A stretch of DNA of 64,000 nt from Stropharia rugosoannulata (lineage: Eukaryota; Basidiomycota; Agaricomycetes; Agaricales; Strophariaceae). Shown piece by piece: positions 57,701-64,000 of the stretch. The stretch is from the NCBI GenBank assembly GCA_028532985.1, contig JANCIK010000008.1:62001-126000 (forward strand), given 5' to 3'. The position numbers and the translations under genes were made by a program. Position 1 is the first letter of the stretch. The number at the start of each line of letters is the position of its first letter. The notes beneath the pieces were generated by a model. It made no database searches. It was given only the letters and a program-made list of their open reading frames with translations, and had not been told where the DNA came from.

Positions 57701-58267
57701 TTACAATGGTATATGGGCTCATTTTGCACATATGATCGTTGGAAATTGGAAACCAGCAGTCTGTTGTATACATCACCGGTCTCAGGTGATCGATGTTCAT
57801 GCTCATGAAATGAATATACTACTATGCATAATGGGACCTTTGCAAGTTTAGTATATGACTATTAGCCAGCATAATAACAATATTATAGACCATTACAATT
57901 CAGGCCATACTTGCCCAGATTATCATATAACAACATTATACACCGCCGGTCTAACTGAGACCGGCAATGTGTTTTGGCTAAAGGTATATACCTAATTATT
58001 ATGCTATGGTAGCCCACACCAGTGACAAATTTTTTATAAAAATGCACATTATTGATATGCACCGGCGGTTTTACTAAGACCGGTGATGTCCAGATGTTGC
58101 CTTTGGTTTTGAAAAGCTGAAGTCTGTTGATTGCTTTGCGTGGGAATGTTGACTATTATTTGTAGATGGTTGAACTTTATAATAGCGCACAGCCATCAAC
58201 AGAACATTTTTCTTCTCTCCCACACCCCGCATCCTCTCCTTCTCAATAATTCCCTCTACCTTTCTTC

Positions 58268-60528
58268 ATGGCTTTGTCTCACAGCAACCTTGAAATCCGA
58301 GACACAATCATCGCATTCCATCACGACTGTGTGCGAATTTGGGAAGGAGGGAGCCAAATGTTTTTGAAGGAGAGGTCCAGACTTTGGAAGTCTTTGGTGA
58401 GTTTTTTTGTTACATTTTCTATGTTTAGTTTACTGACCATTCATTGACAATAGATTGAACTTCAAGTCTGCAAGCAGTCGGCTGCTGGGCGCACTGTAGG
58501 GCTCACGCTCTACAACTATGTGCGCAAGCTGTTGTCCAAGGACGCGAGTTCCGATGGCCGAGACGCAGACAACGTGCGCTGGGACACATTCAAGGAGATG
58601 GTGGAGACGGGGCTATACGTCCTACGGAGGCAGGAGCAGGGGAAGGTGGAGGTGGATATAGGCAGCATGCCTATCATTGGTGAGTAATAAATATTATAAC
58701 CTTTTGTTCATTTCTGACAGTCTTAGTCAATCGACCGGCGACTGTCGGGGTGAAGCCTGCACTGCCGGTCAAGGCTGCACCGGCGGCCAAAGCAACAGAG
58801 GCAAAGAAGGCCTCCCCACCCCCCCCTGCGCCTGCCTCTCCCCCTCCTGCACCACCTGCCCCTGTCACTGCCAAGGCGAAGTCATCGAAAATCGCAACAC
58901 GGGAGAAGACACCGTCCCCAACAGGCGCACACCCAGCAGCGTTCAAAGATGTTGTTGAGGTTGTCGTGGCGCTGCCTTTGCAGAAGGTGCCGAAGCAGAA
59001 GAAGGCGAAGGCCACCGCCGGTGTCAAGGCCAGTGAGACGGAGGCCACTGTCAAGCCGAAGACGAAGAATGCGAAGGGGCCAGCCACCAGGCTGCCGGTG
59101 GCTGGCCCGTCTAGACAACCGGCGGCAACAAAATCGCGTGAATTCGTCTTGGACACGGACGATGAAAGCAAATACAAGGACGACGAGGAAGAGGAGGAAG
59201 AGGTACAGCGTCCCACGAAGAAGGGAAAGGGAAAGGCGACCCAGAGCGACCCAGAGGCAAGGACAGCAGCATCGAGGAAATCGAGGCAAGTCGACGATGA
59301 CAGCGAGTCCGATGGGAAACCGGCGGCCAAGGGCAAGGGGAAGGCACGTGCGCGATCTACTGCGTCTAAGGGGCGGATGCCCGCTGATTGCTACAAGACC
59401 AAGACACCTTGTTGGTCTTGTATCAATCGCAGCACACCCTGCTACGTCGAGTCCCCGGAGCATGAGAAGGAAATGCAGGAGAACCCCGTCAGGGCTTGTA
59501 GTACGTGTCAATACATGTACAAGAAGCCCTGCATCAAGACACCGGGCGCCATGACACTGGGCGACAAAGTTGCTCCCTGGGACCACCACCTGAGTCGCTA
59601 CGTCGACGAGGACTGCAAGAAAGTCTTCGCGGACGCCGAGAACGTCGGGGACGTCATTATGATGACATTGGAGCAAATGCGAGTGATCACCTGCAACGTC
59701 GAGCGCAGATTTGACAATGCGACAACAGACGTTCGGGCGCTCCAGCGACAGAACCAGGAGCTCTCGAAGATGCTCGAGAAGACAACGGAGGCAGTCGAGG
59801 AACTGACGACGATACGGGCTGATGCACAGGACCTGACAGACAAGGTCCAGGAGTTGAAGGTGGTGGTTGAGGGGCATGGGCGAGCCCTGACGGAGTTGAT
59901 GGAGGGACAGCGGGCTCTGAGGAGCCTGCTGGAGCAGGTTGTCGCACAGACATCACGGCCGAAGTCAAGGTCAATGACGCTGTTCGACATCCAAGTGCCT
60001 CGGAAGACGCCACCACCGGTGTCGACTGGACCGCCGGCCACATCAGGACTGCCGGCCCCCACTCCCCCTCCTTTATCGCCTTCACCGGTCCCGCACCGTC
60101 CACCTGCCCCGTCTCCATCCCCTGCCCATTCCCCTTCGCCTGTCCCTTCTCGCCCACCTGCCCCCTCCGTCCAAGATCTCATCGAGGTGCACACACCGCC
60201 TCCTGAGTCCCCAGAACACGAAGAAGACAACGAGGAGAACATGGGCACTGACAGCGACACGCCTATGGTCGTGGCTGCAGAGTCGCCCACTGAGCAGGGG
60301 GATGGGAAGGCTGAAGGGGGAGACAATGAGGAGGGTGCCAGCAAGGAGGATGAGCTGGACTCGGTGTCGCAGGTTGAGGCGCCTGTGAAGAAGACAAGGA
60401 GTCAGAGGGGGAAGGGTGGAGGAAAGGGCAAGGCAGCAGGGACGACTGCCGGTGCCAAGCGAGGGAATGAGGGTGAGGAGAACGAGGAGCCACCGGCGAA
60501 GCACACTCGCACCAAAGGCCGCCGGTGA
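58268..60528 (+). CDS. transposon accessory-like protein, Cys-rich patch and coiled coil, 720 aa, three exons
   Basis: Exons 58268-58396, 58454-58679 and 58721-60528; introns 57 and 41 bp. The N-terminal 118 residues look globular (WEGGSQMFLKERSRLWKSL, TLYNYVRKLLSKD). Then comes an Ala/Pro/Lys-rich low-complexity region, a very acidic patch (KDDEEEEEEV), lysine/glycine stretches (KGKGKA), and a compact cysteine-rich segment: PCWSCINRSTPCY, about 20 residues, then ACSTCQYMYKKPC. Six cysteines and no obvious histidine partner suggest a small zinc-binding or DNA-contact module. A predicted coiled coil follows (LQRQNQELSKMLEKTTEAVEEL), then a long proline-serine linker and an acidic then basic tail. 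I do not know its function. Its place inside a KDZ-type element and its charge pattern suggest a nuclear accessory protein. The whole frame is intact. Confidence 0.72.
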
Positions 60529-60895
60529 CATCCTCCTTGCATCTCGATTCTTTTTTGTCTGTATATACCGCCCCTTGAAGTTAGATCAAGGGCAATTTAA
60601 TGTATCAGTATATCTTGAAACTTTGACTTCAGAAGTCAAAGTAAAATTAATTTTTTGACATTTGCTTGTAAACATCAGTCTCAGTGAAGTCAGGTATAAA
60701 TATACATTGATGCAAAATGTGTGAAGTCCTCAATATGTGAAGTTGCAATTTGTGGCCGGCAGCATCATGTCAGGTTAGAAGTTAATTTAAATGTATCACA
60801 ATGTATCTATCCCTAGGTAACTTCATGTACATTTTCGACTGATTGAATATTTGAATATAAGATGACATGTGAGACCGGCAGTGAGACTGGCGGTT

Positions 60896-63252
60896 TCATA
60901 ATTTCCCCAATTGTCTATTTGTTGAAGATTTTTTGTGGCCACTGTTGTGGTCAGTCGAGGCTGGTCGGCGCGAGGCTAGGCAAGCTGAATGGCGCATGCC
61001 GTGAGCATTGTCAACATGTTCCCTGAACTTTGTTCGTCCTCGGTGCCTCTTGACTTCAACCACATTCTCAATATCCGAGACCGCCAGTCTTGAAGCAATT
61101 CGTCTGGAAGACCGGTGGTTACTTTCTCCATCTTCATTCTTGCTGTGTGATCGTCCTCTAGACACAATCTTGTGTTTTGTCTGCTTTGTTCCTCCTTCCT
61201 TTTCATCAGGTTCGACAATTCTTACCCTTGACTGATTTCTATCCCTTGTATTCGATATATCTCGCAGTCCAGGGGGTCTGCCTTTCTGGGCATGGAATGT
61301 ATTTCTTCTGCTGGGTCCTTTATCTTTGCTGTCTGACCGGCAGTCGTCATCTGATCCTGATGCAGATGTTAACTGCCAGTGTCTTGATTCTTCCACCTTG
61401 TCTGACTGGTCCTCCACATTTGAATCATGTTCAAACTGATTCTTTCTTCTTACCCTTACGATTCTTGAGAATAAACTTTTTTGCAATGAATCTTGACCTG
61501 GATCTAATCCTACTAGTTCTTTGTCTAGGCCGGCGGTCCACATTGTCTTCAGATATGGATGACTCCTTGTGCTTGAGTCTCGTCAGGGTGCTGGACTTCC
61601 TGACATATTGTCATCATCTGATGGCCGCCGATCGAGAATCATGACCGGCAGTGCATCACTATCCTGCAACTTTGTGGTGATAGAGTCATCAGTGTAGACA
61701 TCTGCCATTTGTCGAAGGTCAGCCAAACTGATATCCTCCTCTCTATTCATCCCGAGGTCTGGGTCTGGTATAGCGAATGATGTGAATAACTCTTCAGGGT
61801 ACATCTGAGGCACCGGTTCAACAGCGCCATTAGGAATGGCATGAAATTTGAAGGGAATTTCATTTGCCGCTTACGCCGGCGGATGAGATTGACAATATCA
61901 AATGCTGTTGACCTGTTATATGATGAAGGGTCCCGAAACGAGATGCCATGAGGCATGTAGAGAGGGTCGACAAAGTCCTGCCAATTGTGCTTGTTTTTGA
62001 TTGATGTGTACGGTGGGCCCCTGGATGATTTCGTTGCTAGTGCTACTCAATCAGGTACACACATTAATTGTCAAATTACGTTGAAAACATATACACATAC
62101 CGAAGTGCAATCCGTAGTACTTGTGGATCATCCCCTGCATGACCCTGAGACTTTCTTTGCGTCCCTTTGGATTATAGGCGGGCATCCAGGGCATCCCTGA
62201 AGGATGAGAGCTGGCCTGGTGTTCTACAGATTCGGCACCGGCAGCCTCGCCACGCTTGAGAGCAGTGATGTGCTCAATGTATTTTATGTAACTGGTCCTA
62301 ATTGCTGTGTAGCTATTCGGATCAAATTCTTGAAAGCTGGGAAAATTCATTGGCGCATTAGGCTGCACTACCTGGGTATTGTAGCTGACCGGCAGTCAGG
62401 AACATTCATGTCAACTGCAGAGATGCTCACATTGTGAATGTAGCATGTCCGTCTGGTTTATCAAAAGTTGTGATCCAGAGTGATCTCACACCCATGCTCT
62501 CAAACATTTTCCTATCCACTTCATGACAAATGTCTGAACAGTGCTTCACAGCTTGTCTATATAGTCTCTTAGTAATGGACCGGCTGTGTAATTAAAAACT
62601 GACTTGGCTTGAACCTCTGGTGGCACACCCTTTGCTTTCCATTCCATCACCTCCATTTTGATTGCATCTCGTTCCTTATCTGTCAGCATCTCCTTAATAT
62701 ACTTCTTTGCCCCTGCATAATATTTGATCCAGGAACAGCTACTGTAACTGCCGGCCCCACCGCCGGCCTCATCATCCGCGACCCTGTCGTCATCACCATC
62801 AGATTCCTGATCACTCCCGCCCAGTGCCTTCCGTGCACGGCACTTTGCTTCCTCTTCAATCTCCTTGCCTTTACGTGCAATGACACCAGAGTCAAAGGTA
62901 ACATCCATGTTAAAACCTTTAATTTTCATGCGCCTCGTCATCTTAGCATTATTCTTGAACCAATTGCATATTGACTGTTACAGCATTAGGCGTTACATTG
63001 CATATATTGCTTGGGGCATACCCTTTTTTTCTTCTTCCATTCCTCTTGCATCTTTTCATCGAAATTGGGATTACTTTTTTTGTATCGTGATCCCCACAAT
63101 GCTTTGATCATTTTGATGACCTTTTCAGCGAGGAAAGTGCCCTTCCGCTCTTTGACCTGTGCACAATATCCCTCGACATGATCCCTCAAAATCTCCAACT
63201 CCTTCGCTGTCCATATCTGTGTAGAGGCCGGGGTTTCTTCTGGTGTAGGCAT
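60896..63252 (-). pseudogene. transposon-associated gene with a WF-x-N putative DNA-binding N-terminus, decayed
   Basis: From the ATG at 63252, exon 1 (to 63022) and exon 2 (from 62974) join across a 47-bp intron. They give IWTAKELEILRDHVEGY, then ICNWFKNNAKMTRRMK, an arrangement I recognise from proteins encoded next to transposases in Agaricomycetes, followed by IKEMLTDKERDA. The frame stops at 62546 (DYIDKL). Related sequence resumes in other frames: KMFESMGVRSLWITTF, then NFPSFQEFDPNSY, NWQDFVDPLYMPHGISF and IVNLIRRRKR, then, after another shift near 61850-61870, IPNGAVEPVPQMYPEELF. Finally a basic Arg/Ser-rich tail runs to 60896 after an in-frame TGA. Some breaks can be short introns (a 46-bp one near 62420 is plausible); at least one shift and one stop look like damage. 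It is divergent from the KDZ transposase. Confidence 0.6.
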
Positions 63253-63410
63253 TATGGGGAAAGGGATGAAAAAATAGACCGATGCATTCCTGCTTATAAC
63301 TAGATTAAAATAGATACATTTATTGATAATGACATGAGGCAGAACACATGTGCCATTGGTTTCTTAATATAAGGTCGAATACTGAATGCACACGCAACTG
63401 TCTACTCCCA
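63253..63410. promoter_or_regulatory. short divergent promoter between transposon genes
   Basis: Only 158 bp separate the minus-strand ATG at 63252 from the plus-strand ATG at 63411. The region is AT-rich with TATA-like words near 63300-63325. The two genes of the element probably share it. Confidence 0.4.
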
Positions 63411-64000
63411 ATGCGCCGTGTCCGTATAACCCAGCACAATGTTCCAAATCAAGCTGGTGGCATCCAGATAGAAGAGCAGGACCATAGAGGAAAGGTCATT
63501 ACAAAGAAGTGCAAACGTGGTGGGGAACCCATTGCAGAGAATGTAGCACCGACTATTCCTGCTATTCCTGCTATTCCAGATGTTCCACCAGGCTTTGAAC
63601 CACAGGAAGTACCTGACCGTCTAGACTATGCTGGAGATATAACTGAGGATCAGGTTATCGAAAACCTACAAAACTTGGATTTACCAGTATACAGAGGCAA
63701 GGTATGTTATATCACCCACATGAATTGCACACTGCATATATTAAATCGTGCAGTTGCAAAACGATTTTCTTAGAGAATGGCTTGTCAGAAGGGATACCCA
63801 CTTGAAGATTGTGATGGCATCTCATGCACCTGCCAGAGGGATCGATACATGCAATGCTTGCAATGCACCTGCTGCCAAATGGAAGTGTAAGGAATGTTTT
63901 GGAGGACGACTCTTATGCACAACATGTTGCCGGCAGATTCATGATGTCATGCCATTTCATCGTATTCTTCGTTGGGATGGTAGTGCTTTCACACCGGCGG
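63411..64000 (+). CDS. KDZ-family transposase, N-terminal part with CxC2 cysteine cluster (continues beyond window)
   Basis: Exon 1 63411-63701; a 52-bp intron (GTATGT to GTGCAG); exon 2 from 63754 onward, still open at the window end. The frame is also open from an ATG at 63348, but the MRRVRITQ start fits the family better. Exon 2 has the approach LQNDFLREWLVRRDTHL and then the CxC2 cysteine cluster: CNACNAPAAKWKCKECFGG, LLCTTCCRQIHDVMPFHRI, closing with LRWDGSAF. This cluster precedes the catalytic domain in Kyakuja-Dileera-Zisupton elements of Agaricomycetes and is thought to bind zinc and DNA. A short Pro-Ala-Ile repeat (IPAIPAIPDVP) lies in exon 1. The catalytic part cannot be seen. Confidence 0.85.

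Larger units (their letters stand above)
57120..64000. mobile_element. KDZ-type DNA transposon region, right end outside window
   Basis: The interval combines a KDZ transposase gene beginning at 63411, a divergent transposon-associated gene (60896-63252), an accessory-like gene (58268-60528) and a tandem array at the left. All are marked by the same dispersed ACCGGCRGT motif, starting at about 57130 and continuing to the last bases of the window. I found no terminal inverted repeat or target duplication, and the left boundary is set only by where the motif begins. Confidence 0.6.

Noticed and set aside
58674..60531. Long minus-strand frames opposite the 720-aa accessory gene
   Set aside because: Shadows of a GC-rich coding exon. 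The plus-strand reading joins in frame with two upstream exons and has structured segments.

Overview
The window looks like a chromosome segment of a mushroom-forming basidiomycete (Agaricomycetes). The reasons are genes split by many GT-AG introns of about 35-65 bp, several protein families expanded in that class (DUF6699, DUF6534 membrane proteins, F-box proteins with a leading coiled coil, KDZ-type DNA transposons), an intron-bearing nuclear tRNA-Cys, and TATA boxes close upstream of many start codons. No prokaryotic gene organisation is visible.

Layout. 1-650: 3' end of a Ty1/copia retrotransposon with its LTR. 1.9-3.4 kb: intact F-box protein gene. 6.4-6.9 kb: a small secreted cyanovirin-N-type (CVNH) lectin gene with two introns. 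7.9-38 kb: a loose array of single-exon genes for DUF6699 proteins (six intact copies at 11.9, 15.1, 16.7, 19.0, 21.7 and 33.5 kb, plus one broken by an 11-bp tandem duplication at 36.2 kb). The array is bracketed by a pair of related 113-residue proteins (7.9 and 37.6 kb) and interrupted by a 1.6-kb non-autonomous CACTG-ended transposon (8.5-10.1 kb), an 11-exon DUF6534 membrane-protein gene (29.6 kb) and a tRNA-Cys gene (35.4 kb). The 22.4-29.6 kb interval has no gene I can support.

38.6-49.7 kb is a minus-strand block: the autophagy protease ATG4 (38.6-41.2 kb), a UstYa-family (DUF3328) oxidase (42.0-42.95 kb), a 42-residue secreted peptide gene directly upstream of it (43.3-43.5 kb), a broken F-box gene, a second DUF6534 gene (45.4-46.7 kb) and an unrecognised multi-exon gene (48.1-49.7 kb). 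The UstYa gene plus short secreted peptide is the arrangement expected of a minimal fungal ribosomal-peptide (dikaritin-like) locus. That pairing is an inference, and it is the most interesting candidate system in the window.

From about 51 kb to the end the DNA is transposon-derived. It holds a WD40 remnant, diverged direct repeats, a cluster of GCTGA-core motifs (54.1-55.3 kb), a 148-bp tandem array (57.25-57.7 kb), a three-exon gene for a 720-residue proline/charge-rich protein, a broken transposon-associated gene on the minus strand, and the 5' end of a KDZ transposase carrying the CxC2 cysteine cluster, which runs off the window. This last 7 kb is marked by a dispersed motif, ACCGGCRGT or its complement, in both coding and non-coding DNA.

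All exon structures were read by eye from frame continuity, splice signals and family similarity recalled from memory. No database search was run.
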